Shown here in pieces: positions 12,975-19,866 of a stretch of DNA of 22,489 nucleotides. A program made the position numbers and the translations under genes. This DNA comes from JAGQTE01 sp964648005 (GTDB lineage Bacteria > Actinomycetota > Acidimicrobiia > Acidimicrobiales > Acidimicrobilacustridaceae), in NCBI GenBank assembly GCA_964648005.1, contig CAZYKR010000036.1:1-22489 (forward strand), in the 5' to 3' direction. Each line of letters begins with the position of its first letter. Within the stretch, counting starts at the first letter, position 1. The notes beneath the pieces were generated by a model that saw nothing but the letters and a program-made list of their open reading frames with translations, was not told the origin of the DNA and searched no databases.

Positions 12975-14774
12975 TCACGCCTGGGCGCAGACGCCCGGTG
13001 CCTCGAACACCGCGATGCGCAGGTCCCGGGCGATCAGCGTCTCGAGCCGTGCCGCCGCGTCGGGTTCCAGCGCCCCGGCCTGCAGGTAGCGCACGGTGAA
13101 CAGGAACGACAGCTCGCCGCGCTCGTCGTCGGTCAGGCCGTCGTGGTACGCCACGAGCTGGGCGCCGGGCATGGCACGGCAACCGGCCACGAGCGTCGGT
13201 TCGCTGTTCGACGGCACCACGACCACCGTCAAGGTGGTATCGACCGCCTGATCGCGCCACGTCCGGGTGGCGCCCCACTTGTCGGTGCGGGCGCCATCGC
13301 TGGTGTACACGGTGTAGCCCGACGCGATGAGCCCGCCGATCACCCCTTGGCCCGACTCGGCCAGCGGGTCACCGACGGGCTCCACCCTCAGGCGGGCGCC
13401 CGTGGGCAGCTCGGCGCTGAGCTGGCCGACGACGGAGGTCACGGCGGCGGCGTCTTGTTGGCGGGGGAGGGACGGGTCGACCCACGACGTCCCGGTGCGC
13501 ACCAGGGGTAGGCCGGCGAGCACGATGGCGGCGGTGACGGCGGCGGCGATGCCGAGGCGCCGATGGTCGGTCGGCCACCGCCGGCGCAGCGCCGGCAGCA
13601 CGAGGACCGATCCCGTCGCCCACACGCCGCTCACCCACACCACCATCGCCAGCGGCAGCATCCACACGACGAGGTAGGCGAACACGGGCACCTCGATGCG
13701 CGTGGAGGCCATGGCGGCGACGGCAAGCTGCGCCTCGACGAGCAGGAGCAACGGCGTGGCGACGTGGCGGCGTCGCGCCGCAACGACGGTGAGCACCGCC
13801 AGGGCGATGACGGCCGCGGCGAGCGGCAGCGTCGATCCGGGCAGCACGGACCCGAACAGCACCTGCTCCGCGCCACCCGCCCACGGACCCGTAGGGCCGA
13901 GGTGGCGACCGAGGATGCCCAGACCGTCGGTGCCGATCGACTCGCCGCGGCCGAGGGCGAAGTAGGCCACGATCCGCAGCAGGTTGTGGCGACCGCCGAC
14001 GAGGTCGATCAGCACCGGGAGCCAGAGCGCGAACCCGACGGCTCCGGCCAGGACGAGGGAGCGCCGGGGCGCTCGGTCGGCGTCGAGCGCGCGGCGCCGG
14101 TGGGTGGCGAGCCAGACCCCGACCACGAGCGCGGCGGCGCCGGTCAGCGGCACGTAGGTGACGTGCAGCTGCGCCACGACGCTGCCCATCGCCACGGCGA
14201 CGGGCAGCAGCCGCCAGTCGCGCACGGCGACCGACCACGCCGCCAACAGGAACAGCACATACGGCAGCAGGGGAGCGAACGGGTTCCAGAACCACACCAG
14301 CGTGTCGGGCCGCAACCCGTGCTCGAGCAACGCCAGGCCGACGACGGTGACCGTCACCAGCCACAGCCCGCCGCGCCGCCAGGCCACCCAGCCGATCGCC
14401 GCCACGGCGGCGGCGTTGATCAGGGCGGTGGCGGCGAGCAGCGCCGACGGGTTCCCTCCGCTGAGCCAGTGCGGGACGGCGAGCGCGTAGTAGAGGACCG
14501 GCCCCGGGTGGGAGAAGCCCCGGGTGGAGTAGGCGCCGACCAGGGGAGCGTCTGCCGAGGCGATGTCGTCGACACGGGTGACGATGACCGCCTCGTCGCC
14601 ACTCGGCACCCACCCGGCGTCGATCACGCCGGAGGCGGCGACCAGCAGGGGCGCCACCACCAGTGCCACGAGCACGATCGCCAGTGCGGCGGCGTGGCGC
14701 CTGCGCCGGTCGAGGGCCGCGTCGGCCAGGTCGACCCGTTCGTCTGCGCCCATCGGTGCCAGAGCTCGTGGCAT
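12975..14774 (-). CDS. GT39-like polytopic membrane protein, probable glycosyltransferase
   Basis: 599 residues from ATG 14774, which has a strong ribosome binding site (AAGGGGGTGGGGG) directly upstream. The open frame runs on to 15035, but that part overlaps the tRNA-Gln gene. After a cytoplasmic start, a first membrane helix (about 28-50) leads to an outward loop with SGDEAVIVTRVDD. The acidic pair D60/E61 sits where GT-C glycosyltransferases (families 39, 83 and relatives) carry their catalytic acid. About ten further hydrophobic helices follow to about residue 430, then a soluble C-terminal domain. The likely role is transfer of a sugar from a polyprenyl-phosphate donor to an envelope acceptor; donor and acceptor unknown. 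It is divergent from the tRNA genes. Confidence 0.75.
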   Translation of the reverse strand: MPRALAPMGADERVDLADAALDRRRRHAAALAIVLVALVVAPLLVAASGVIDAGWVPSGDEAVIVTRVDDIASADAPLVGAYSTRGFSHPGPVLYYALAVPHWLSGGNPSALLAATALINAAAVAAIGWVAWRRGGLWLVTVTVVGLALLEHGLRPDTLVWFWNPFAPLLPYVLFLLAAWSVAVRDWRLLPVAVAMGSVVAQLHVTYVPLTGAAALVVGVWLATHRRRALDADRAPRRSLVLAGAVGFALWLPVLIDLVGGRHNLLRIVAYFALGRGESIGTDGLGILGRHLGPTGPWAGGAEQVLFGSVLPGSTLPLAAAVIALAVLTVVAARRRHVATPLLLLVEAQLAVAAMASTRIEVPVFAYLVVWMLPLAMVVWVSGVWATGSVLVLPALRRRWPTDHRRLGIAAAVTAAIVLAGLPLVRTGTSWVDPSLPRQQDAAAVTSVVGQLSAELPTGARLRVEPVGDPLAESGQGVIGGLIASGYTVYTSDGARTDKWGATRTWRDQAVDTTLTVVVVPSNSEPTLVAGCRAMPGAQLVAYHDGLTDDERGELSFLFTVRYLQAGALEPDAAARLETLIARDLRIAVFEAPGVCAQA

Positions 14775-14845
14775 GCCCCCACCCCCTTGGTGACAACCGT
14801 CACATACCGTACCGTCTGGTGCGTCGGCGCGCCGCGGTGGACGGG

Positions 14846-14860
14846 CGTTCGGCCCGAACG
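14846..14860. promoter_or_regulatory. Inverted repeat CGTTCG-GCC-CGAACG
   Basis: Perfect 6-bp inverted repeat with a 3-nt centre, ending 4 nt before the -35 of the tRNA promoter and upstream of the divergent glycosyltransferase gene. It could be an operator. A second smaller inverted repeat, GTGAC-AACC-GTCAC, lies at 14790-14803 near the glycosyltransferase start. Confidence 0.3.
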
Positions 14861-14864
14861 GAGT

Positions 14865-14893
14865 TTCACCCGTGCGCGCACGCTCGCTACGAT
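14865..14893 (+). promoter_or_regulatory. Promoter of the tRNA-Gln/tRNA-Glu unit
   Basis: TTCACC (14865-14870), 17 nt, TACGAT (14888-14893). Four of six bases match the -35 consensus and the -10 is of TANNNT type. Transcription should start near 14900, about 50 nt before the first tRNA. Confidence 0.5.
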
Positions 14894-14951
14894 GTGTCGT
14901 CCGTCGGCGGAGCGTGCTCGGTCGGCGGGGTTCCCCGGAAGGGGCCACCTT

Positions 14952-15023
14952 TCGGGGGTGGTGTAATTGGCAACACACCGGGTTCTGGTCCCGATATTGG
15001 GGGTTCGAGTCCTCCCCCCCGAG
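14952..15023 (+). tRNA. tRNA-Gln (anticodon CUG)
   Basis: A cloverleaf can be drawn. Acceptor 14952-14958 (TCGGGGG) pairs with 15016-15022, and the D stem 14961-14964 with 14973-14976. The anticodon stem has the loop TTCTGGT (14983-14989) with anticodon CTG at 14985-14987, and the T arm is GGGGG-TTCGAGT-CCTCC. The outermost anticodon-stem pair is a C/A mismatch. Discriminator G15023 is followed by CAA, so CCA is not encoded. The primary sequence is close to actinobacterial tRNA-Gln. It decodes CAG. Confidence 0.93.
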
Positions 15024-15079
15024 CAACAACTGCATCTCAGGGCGGTGCGCCCGCTCGCCGGCCGCTCCGCTCGCACCCT

Positions 15080-15152
15080 GCCCCGTTCGTCTAGAGGCCT
15101 AGGACGCAAGATTCTCAATCTTGTAACACGGGTTCGAATCCCGTACGGGGTA
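15080..15152 (+). tRNA. tRNA-Glu (anticodon CUC)
   Basis: Acceptor 15080-15086 (GCCCCGT) pairs with 15145-15151 with a terminal G-U. The anticodon loop is TTCTCAA with anticodon CTC inside the stem CAAGA/TCTTG. The T arm is CGGG-TTCGAAT-CCCG. Discriminator A15152 is followed by an encoded CCA (15153-15155). The terminal G-U pair and the TTCGTCTAGAGGCCTAGGAC region are typical of actinobacterial tRNA-Glu. It decodes GAG and lies 56 nt after tRNA-Gln, so the two are probably one transcript. Confidence 0.95.
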
Positions 15153-15157
15153 CCACT

Positions 15158-15183
15158 CGAGCCGCAGCGTCAGCTGCGGCTCG
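15158..15183 (+). terminator. Strong hairpin after tRNA-Glu, reaching the esterase start
   Basis: Perfect 11-bp stem: 15158-15168 pairs with 15173-15183 around the loop GTCA. It starts 2 nt after the encoded CCA, as expected for a tRNA terminator, though only TGTTCGTT follows instead of a T-run. The last base of the stem is the G of GTG 15183, the best start codon for the esterase gene. Confidence 0.55.
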
Positions 15184-16085
15184 TGTTCGTTGCGCTGCTG
15201 GCGTCGTGCGTGGTCACGGCCTCGGCGTGCGCCGCCACAGGCGAGGCGCCGGCGACCGCACCGGCATCGTCGAGCACCGGCGCCTTCGTGACGCTGGCCG
15301 CCACCGTCGACGGCTACGCCCGCAGCGCCTCGCTGCGGCGACCGGCGACGCTGCCCGATGGTCCGGTCCCGCTCGTGATCGTGCTCCACGGCCTCGGTGG
15401 CTCCGGTGCCGAGCAGGCATCGACGTCGGGGTTCGCCGAGTTGGCCGACGCCGAGGGCTTCCTCGCCGTGTTCCCCGACGGCATCAACGACCGCTGGATC
15501 GACGAATCGATGGCCATGTTCATGGGCGGGCCCGACGACGTCGCCTACCTACGTCAGCTCGTCGACCAGGTCGACGCGCAGCATCCCGTCGATCGCGGCC
15601 GCGTGTTCGTCACGGGCTTCTCGAACGGCGCCGGGATGAGCGTGCGCATGGCGTGCGACGCAGCTGACCTGGTGGCCGCCGTCGGACCCGTGAGCGGCGG
15701 CAACGTCGGCGACACCCTCGAGGGCTGCACACCGTCCGAACCCGTCTCGGTCGCGCAGTACCACGGCACGGACGATCCGGTCATCCTCGCTGCGGGAGGC
15801 GAGGGGCGGCTCGGTGACCTGCGCGTCCCGTCGTTCTCGGTCGACGACCTGGCCACGTTCTGGGCGACCTCGGACGGCTGTTCGGCCACGCCGAGCACGC
15901 CCGCCGACCCCTCTGCCGTCGCCGCGCCCGGCGAGGTGACCACCCGCGTCTGGACGGGGTGCGCCGACGGGACGATGGTGCGCTTCGTCGAGCTGGGCGG
16001 CGTCGGCCACCAGTGGCCGGTGGGTGTAGCGGCCGAGCTGTGGGCCTTCTTCGAGCAGGTCCCCGCGGTGTCCGACGGACCATGA
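15183..16085 (+). CDS. Secreted esterase, PHB-depolymerase/LpqC-like alpha/beta hydrolase
   Basis: 300 residues if translation begins at GTG 15183. The alpha/beta hydrolase fold shows VIVLHGLGGSG (66-75, oxyanion loop), GFSNGAG with nucleophile Ser147, Asp197 or Asp198 in YHGTDDPV, and His276 in GGVGHQWP. This resembles the family of polyhydroxybutyrate depolymerases, feruloyl esterases and mycobacterial LpqC. The N-terminus is hydrophobic and ends in TASAC (Cys16), a weak lipobox, so the protein is exported and perhaps lipidated. The start is uncertain: a GTG start gives a signal without basic residues, while the codons just upstream would give Arg-rich residues but offer only CTG. The substrate is unknown. 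The gene is convergent with the SGNH hydrolase across 60 nt. Confidence 0.8.
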   Translation: MFVALLASCVVTASACAATGEAPATAPASSSTGAFVTLAATVDGYARSASLRRPATLPDGPVPLVIVLHGLGGSGAEQASTSGFAELADAEGFLAVFPDGINDRWIDESMAMFMGGPDDVAYLRQLVDQVDAQHPVDRGRVFVTGFSNGAGMSVRMACDAADLVAAVGPVSGGNVGDTLEGCTPSEPVSVAQYHGTDDPVILAAGGEGRLGDLRVPSFSVDDLATFWATSDGCSATPSTPADPSAVAAPGEVTTRVWTGCADGTMVRFVELGGVGHQWPVGVAAELWAFFEQVPAVSDGP

Positions 16086-16145
16086 GCCTCGCCGCGCTCG
16101 TGCGGGCGCCGCTGCCATGCCCTCCCAGCCGTCGGCGGGGAATCC

Positions 16146-16850
16146 TCAGCCCGAGGGCTCGGGGGCCGGCTCGACCGTGGTCTCGAAGGTGTAGCGGCCG
16201 ATGAGGTCGTACCCGGCGGCGTTGGGGTGCACCCCGTCGCCGGCGCGATAGCTCATCGGGCTCGGCTGGCTGTAGATCGCCGTGTCCCAGTCGACGACCG
16301 GCACACCGATCGTCTTGTACATCTGGCGCAACCGGTTGATGCGCTCCGGGAACAGGGCGCCGTAGTAGCGGGCGGGCTCGAGGCCACGCGGCACGTTGGC
16401 CCACCACACGCTGGCACCGCCGGATCGGGCGATCGTCACGAGCTCGCGCGCCGCCTGCTCCCACTCGGTGAACATCAGCTCCGAGTCGGGTTGCGCGGTC
16501 TGGCCGGCACCGTTGGTGTACAGCTGGCCACCGCCATAGGCGGCGGTCGCCGGCCCGGGATAGACGCAGCAGCCCTCGAGGATGACCAGGTCCGGGTCGA
16601 ACTCGTTGATCGCCTGCTGGGTCCACGTGGCCCAGAGCTTGTTGTTCCACAGCGGGCCGGTGGCGGCGAGTCCGATGTAGCGCGCCTCGAGGCCTCGGCT
16701 CTGGAACTCGTCCATGATCTCGGGCGCTGCGCCCCACATCATCGAGTCTCCGACGAGCAGCACCTTCGTGACGGGCTGCTTGGTCACCCGATCCACGTAC
16801 CCGCACGCCGCCAGCAGCGCGCAGCACGCCACGATCGCCGCCAGCTTCAC
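16146..16850 (-). CDS. SGNH/GDSL-type hydrolase, lipoprotein
   Basis: 234 residues from GTG 16850, chosen because it yields a clean lipoprotein signal: VKLAAIV, hydrophobic core, lipobox LAAC with Cys16. The frame continues upstream to 17153 without such features. The hydrolase domain starts with VLLVGDSMMWG (block I, Ser36) and ends with DGVHPNAAGY (block V, Asp205 and His208). At block III, where GxND is usual, the sequence is LEGCCVYPG, so the oxyanion-hole Asn is not obvious. The family includes esterases, lipases and O-acetyl-polysaccharide esterases; an envelope glycan target would fit the location. Weak AAGGCG ribosome binding site about 15 nt upstream. The 121-nt gap to the regulator gene at 16972 shows nothing clear. 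Confidence 0.82.
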   Translation of the reverse strand: MKLAAIVACCALLAACGYVDRVTKQPVTKVLLVGDSMMWGAAPEIMDEFQSRGLEARYIGLAATGPLWNNKLWATWTQQAINEFDPDLVILEGCCVYPGPATAAYGGGQLYTNGAGQTAQPDSELMFTEWEQAARELVTIARSGGASVWWANVPRGLEPARYYGALFPERINRLRQMYKTIGVPVVDWDTAIYSQPSPMSYRAGDGVHPNAAGYDLIGRYTFETTVEPAPEPSG

Positions 16851-16971
16851 CTTCGCCCGTACGCCTTGCACGGCCTGGCAGGGTAGCCCGTCGACCCTGG
16901 CAGTCCGTTCCAGGCGCGAGGTGGCGTGGGCCTGGGTCTGGCGAGCGCCGGCGGTGGTACTTGGTTGCGGG

Positions 16972-17202
16972 TCAGGTCCGGCTGCGGCGACGTCGCGCCG
17001 CGTCGACCTTGCGGGCGGCCCGGGTGAGGGCGTCGAGCTCGGCGTCGGCCGCCTCGCCGTCGCGCAGGCGCTCGGCGAAGCGCACCCCCATGGCCTCGAG
17101 CAGCCCCGAGACCGAGACGCCGTTCTCGGCGGCGAACTCGTGCCACGCCTCATGCGCGTCGTCGCTCAGGTAAGCGTGGATCGCCCGTCGCGTATCGGCC
17201 AT
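16972..17202 (-). CDS. Small ribbon-helix-helix-type DNA-binding protein
   Basis: 76 residues from ATG 17202 with a strong GGAGGGA ribosome binding site. The pattern fits an Arc/MetJ-type ribbon-helix-helix: a short strand (RRAIHAYLS, 5-13), helix A (DDAHEAWHEFAAENG, 14-28), a turn, then helix B (VSVSGLLEAMGVRFAERL, 29-46). A basic tail (AARKVDAARRRRSRT) follows. Such proteins act as dimers inserting a beta ribbon into the DNA major groove, often repressing their own gene. No toxin partner lies next to it: the upstream gap of 208 nt holds the promoter region and the downstream gene is the SGNH hydrolase. A palindrome upstream is a candidate operator. Confidence 0.7.
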   Translation of the reverse strand: MADTRRAIHAYLSDDAHEAWHEFAAENGVSVSGLLEAMGVRFAERLRDGEAADAELDALTRAARKVDAARRRRSRT

Positions 17203-17243
17203 CGTCCCTCCGATGTCTTGCCACCCGTGCCAGGCGGCGGGAG

Positions 17244-17286
17244 GGTTGTACCACTGGTACCGGCGGCAACAACCAGATCCTGTCAA
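17244..17286 (-). promoter_or_regulatory. Promoter/operator region of the ribbon-helix-helix gene
   Basis: A perfect inverted repeat GTACC-ACT-GGTAC (17248-17260) lies 46 nt upstream of the start. A wider pair, GGTTGT (17244-17249) and ACAACC (17269-17274), surrounds it. On the minus strand a perfect TTGACA sits at 17281-17286. A second weak choice, TTGTTG with TACAAC 16 nt on, would place the palindrome between -35 and -10. The rest of the 208-nt gap (17203-17410) shows nothing else. Confidence 0.4.
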
Positions 17287-17410
17287 CTTCCTGACGCCAT
17301 GGTGGTCGCGCGTCGTCGATACCTGGCCGTCCCGGTGACAACAAGACGCGTTGCCTGTCGGCGCGCCTGGCAAGGGTGTCATGGGCATCGCCCGCGGGGT
17401 GCGACGCCGA

Positions 17411-17902
17411 TCAGGCGCCGTGCTCGGCCAGCCAGGTGTCGCCACAGGCGAACTCGTCGCGCATCTGCTTCTCGACGTCGCCCTTGGCGAAGTTGGCGAT
17501 CTTGCCGCCGATCAGCGGGACGTTGACCGAGATCGACACCGTCACCTCGTAGTGGGTCGTGCCGTCGTCGTTGGCGCGGATGAGCGTCGTGCCGGCGATC
17601 TCGACCGGGTTGCCGGTGTCGGCCGTGTAGCGGCCGCTGCACGTCCCGTCGTCGTTGCGCTGCCACTCGTCGACCGACGTGACGGTGTTCGCCGGCTTGA
17701 TCACCTTGCGGGCGAATCCGGGGACGTCGATGTCGACGACGCGGCGCACCTCGATGCGGACGTGGTCGTCGTCGGCGTCGAAGGCCAGGACCTCGATGTC
17801 GCGGTGGCCCATCGACGTGAACTTGGCGACGTGGGCGTCGCGGTCTCGGAACATGGCCCACACCTGATCGATCGGTGCGGCGAACGTGTGCGTCTTGGTC
17901 AT
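17411..17902 (-). CDS. DUF2505 family protein (SRPBCC-like)
   Basis: 163 residues from ATG 17902, where the family similarity begins (MTKTHTFAAPIDQVWAMFRD). The frame is open further upstream and the GTG codons at V-E-M or V-P-G are possible starts, since GGAG lies directly against the ATG. The pattern matches DUF2505, an actinobacterial family related to polyketide cyclase/START-fold lipid-binding proteins. It has alternating strands, an RRVVDIDVPGFARK segment, and a C-terminal helix after VNVPLIGGKIANFAKGDVEKQM. Function unknown; a hydrophobic ligand is assumed from the fold. It follows the LPXTG surface protein gene by 25 nt on the same strand and is probably cotranscribed. Confidence 0.75.
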   Translation of the reverse strand: MTKTHTFAAPIDQVWAMFRDRDAHVAKFTSMGHRDIEVLAFDADDDHVRIEVRRVVDIDVPGFARKVIKPANTVTSVDEWQRNDDGTCSGRYTADTGNPVEIAGTTLIRANDDGTTHYEVTVSISVNVPLIGGKIANFAKGDVEKQMRDEFACGDTWLAEHGA

Positions 17903-17927
17903 CTCCACGGCGGGACAGCCTGGCACG

Positions 17928-19184
17928 TCACACGGTGGAGCGTCGGCGCCACCGGCCATCACGTCGCCGCGCCGTCGAGACGACCGCACCGCCGCTGATG
18001 ACGAGCCCCAGCCCCACCAGCGCCAACGGCGCGCTCGAGGACCCGGTCACCGGCAGTTGCGGCGCGGCGGGTGGCGGCAGCGCGATGGCGGGTGGCGAGG
18101 TGGCGCCGGGCGGGACCGACGGCGGCGGTGTCGTGCTCGACGGCGGGACGGTAGCGGTCGTCGTCGTGCTGGACGTGGGCGTCGTGGACGTGCTGGGGAC
18201 GGTCGTCGAGGTGCTGGGGACGGTCGTCGACGTCGTGCTCGACGTGCTCGTGGACGTGCTGGGGACGGTCGTCGACGTCACGGTTGGCGGTGCGGTCGTC
18301 GGTGGGGTCGTCGGTGGATGTTTGGTCGTCGTCGACGGTGGCAGGGCGAAGGCCGTGCCACCCATCGCATCGGCGAAGCTCGGCTGGGCGATCCGCTGCG
18401 CTGCGGCGCGCGTCGGGGCCAGGATGCGTGGGGTCGGGCTGGGCAACGTGGCGCGGGCCAAGAAGGCGTTGGCACCCTCGATCGCCCTGGCGGAGGTGTG
18501 GAAGCGGCCGGCATCGTCGGTGACGACCGTGCGGTCCTGGAGCTCGCCCGACGCCGCCAGCGCCACAGCGATGCCGCTGATCGGTCGGCCGTCGCGGTCG
18601 ACGAGCGCGCCCCGCACCTCGCCCACCGCGCCGGAGGCGACGGCGTCGGCTTCGAGGTCGATGCGGTAGGGGCCGCGCAGGCCGGCGTGCGCCAGCCCCC
18701 ACCGCTTCAACGCCCGAGCACGATCGAGCACCGCCGCCTCGGCGCCGCCGAAGCCGCCGAGGTTGGCCAGCCCCAGGGCATCGACGTCGAGGCGACCGAA
18801 CGGATACGTGGCGCCCATCAGGTCGTGCAGCACGAGCATGATGGCCGCGGCGCCGGGTCGGTCGGCCAACTCGCCCGCGGCGACAACCCAACTCACGGCG
18901 GCACCGGTGCGCTCGTCCATCGGCGGGACGATCGGCACGTAGCCGTAGGCCGCGTCGGGGGCGAGCAGGCCGTGGTCGATGCACCACCCGAGTCCCTGAT
19001 CACCGAGGCCGTAGCTGCCGTACCAGCTGGTCCAGCCGAGCACCGTGGCGTCGAAGCCCGACCGGTGTTCGACCACGGCCAACGCCCGGTCGGCGTCGGT
19101 GGTGACGAGCGTGGCGATGCCGCCCAGCACGGCGAGGGCCGTGGCGGCAGCGGCGCGCCGGCGAGCGCGAGGGCGAGCGGACAT
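17928..19184 (-). CDS. LPXTG-anchored surface protein with Thr/Ser/Pro-rich stalk
   Basis: 418 residues. An Arg-rich start and hydrophobic helix (11-29) form an export signal. Residues about 40-180 contain GLGWCIDHG with Cys68 and a later VSWVVAAGELADRPGAAAIMLVLHDLMG. This recalls bacterial thioester adhesin domains, but the Gln that normally forms the bond is not visible. Residues about 188-250 (GEVRGALVDRDGRPISGI onward) look like a Cna-B/carboxypeptidase-regulatory-like beta sandwich. Residues 283-375 are almost only Thr, Ser, Pro and Val, with TTVPSTSTT repeats, a mucin-like stalk probably O-glycosylated. The end is a sortase signal: LPVTG (377-381), hydrophobic helix, then an Arg-rich tail. 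ATG 19184 has a perfect GGAGGT, which is buried in a 10-bp hairpin. The likely role is an adhesin or other cell-wall display protein; the ligand is unknown. Confidence 0.85.
   Translation of the reverse strand: MSARPRARRRAAAATALAVLGGIATLVTTDADRALAVVEHRSGFDATVLGWTSWYGSYGLGDQGLGWCIDHGLLAPDAAYGYVPIVPPMDERTGAAVSWVVAAGELADRPGAAAIMLVLHDLMGATYPFGRLDVDALGLANLGGFGGAEAAVLDRARALKRWGLAHAGLRGPYRIDLEADAVASGAVGEVRGALVDRDGRPISGIAVALAASGELQDRTVVTDDAGRFHTSARAIEGANAFLARATLPSPTPRILAPTRAAAQRIAQPSFADAMGGTAFALPPSTTTKHPPTTPPTTAPPTVTSTTVPSTSTSTSSTTSTTVPSTSTTVPSTSTTPTSSTTTTATVPPSSTTPPPSVPPGATSPPAIALPPPAAPQLPVTGSSSAPLALVGLGLVISGGAVVSTARRRDGRWRRRSTV
18190..18275 (-). repeat. Three copies of a 20-nt coding repeat in the stalk
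   Basis: The plus-strand unit GTGCTGGGGACGGTCGTCGA occurs at 18190-18209, 18211-18230 and 18256-18275. It encodes the Thr/Ser-rich units of the surface protein stalk on the minus strand. Such repeats can expand or contract and so vary stalk length. Confidence 0.85.
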
Positions 19185-19299
19185 GGCGACCTCCGTTGGC
19201 GGGGATGGAAGGAGGTCGCCGCAGCGACGAGTCCGGGGAACCGGCGACCGGAAGGTAGGTGCGGTGTTGGCAGCCGCACAACCGATTTCGGGTCGCTGC
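19185..19299 (-). promoter_or_regulatory. Structured 5' leader with buried Shine-Dalgarno (riboswitch-like candidate)
   Basis: On the minus-strand transcript, in order: GCAGCGAC (19299-19292) pairs with GTCGCTGC (19228-19221) to close a 63-nt region. Within it a perfect 6-bp hairpin pairs 19279-19274 with 19264-19259. A CCGG hairpin with a TTCC loop (19244-19233) follows. Directly after the closing stem, GGCGACCTCC (19220-19211) pairs perfectly with GGAGGTCGCC (19194-19185), which holds the ribosome binding site and ends at the base before ATG. GTCGC of the closing stem can instead pair with GCGAC of the anti-Shine-Dalgarno arm, giving two exclusive states. I could not match it to a known riboswitch class. 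Confidence 0.5.
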
Positions 19300-19313
19300 C
19301 CGCGTCCCGGTGG

Positions 19314-19781
19314 TCAGCCGATCGCCGTCACCTTGTACACGAGGCTGCCCGTGGCGGCGACGGCACCGGACGCGCTGCGCACCAGCGCCTGGCAGTAGCT
19401 GATCGATCTGCCGCGCCGAACCACCCAGCCCTCGGCGGTGGCGTCCTCACCGCGGATGGCGCCGAGGTAGTCGATGGTCATGCTCAGCGTGAGCATGATC
19501 GGCACCTCGTCATGGGCGGCGCCCACCGCCGGGACGACGACCGTGTCGATGGGCGTGGCGATGGCACCTCCGTGCACGACCCCGGCCGGTTGGTCGAGCT
19601 CGGGCCGGTAGGGCAGGGTCATGCGGGCGTAGCCGAGGCGCACCTCGTCGAGGCGGAGGCCGACGAACGACGGGAAGAACGTCCGGTCCCAGGAGCCGAA
19701 CCGGCTCCACCGTTCGGCCCGATCGGTCGGAAGCGGCTCGAAGGTCGATGGGTCGGGAGCCAGGACGTGGTCGTGTGCCAT
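19314..19781 (-). CDS. PaaI-like hotdog-fold thioesterase
   Basis: 155 residues, typical for single-domain hotdog thioesterases. The family signature is PAGVVHGGAIATPIDTVVVPAV, with His70-Gly-Gly and Asp79 in the long central helix that holds the active site. Later strands (PIMLTLSMTIDYLGAI, ATAEGWVVRRGRSISYCQALV) complete the fold. Such enzymes hydrolyse acyl- or aryl-CoA thioesters in the cytosol; the substrate is not predictable. ATG 19781 is the only sensible start. Upstream on the minus strand CACACT lies 6 nt before it, with no ribosome binding site, so it may be leaderless. The gene is followed by the structured leader of the LPXTG gene and is divergent from the TIM-barrel lipoprotein gene across 85 nt. 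Confidence 0.87.
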   Translation of the reverse strand: MAHDHVLAPDPSTFEPLPTDRAERWSRFGSWDRTFFPSFVGLRLDEVRLGYARMTLPYRPELDQPAGVVHGGAIATPIDTVVVPAVGAAHDEVPIMLTLSMTIDYLGAIRGEDATAEGWVVRRGRSISYCQALVRSASGAVAATGSLVYKVTAIG

Positions 19782-19852
19782 CGGTCGAGTGTGGCACGGG
19801 GCCCGTCGGAGCCCGGCGGCGGGCGCGCCACCTGCGCCGGGGCACCCGTCGG

Positions 19853-19858
19853 TACCGT
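19853..19858 (+). promoter_or_regulatory. -10-like TACCGT of the TIM-barrel lipoprotein gene
   Basis: TACCGT ends 8 nt before GTG 19867, with no Shine-Dalgarno sequence. It supports that start on a leaderless transcript. Confidence 0.5.
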
Positions 19859-19866
19859 TGGCTGTC

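Noticed and set aside
14775..15035. Longer start of the GT39-like protein
   Set aside because: It would read through the tRNA-Gln gene; ATG 14774 has a strong ribosome binding site.
18190..18275. Possible CRISPR-like repeat array
   Set aside because: The 20-nt repeats lie in frame inside a Thr/Ser-rich coding stalk with no spacers of regular length.
19201..19299. c-di-AMP (ydaO-like) riboswitch on the plus strand, suggested by CCGGGGAACC
   Set aside because: Only a short word matches, and downstream on that strand lies the 3' end of a minus-strand gene, so nothing would be controlled.
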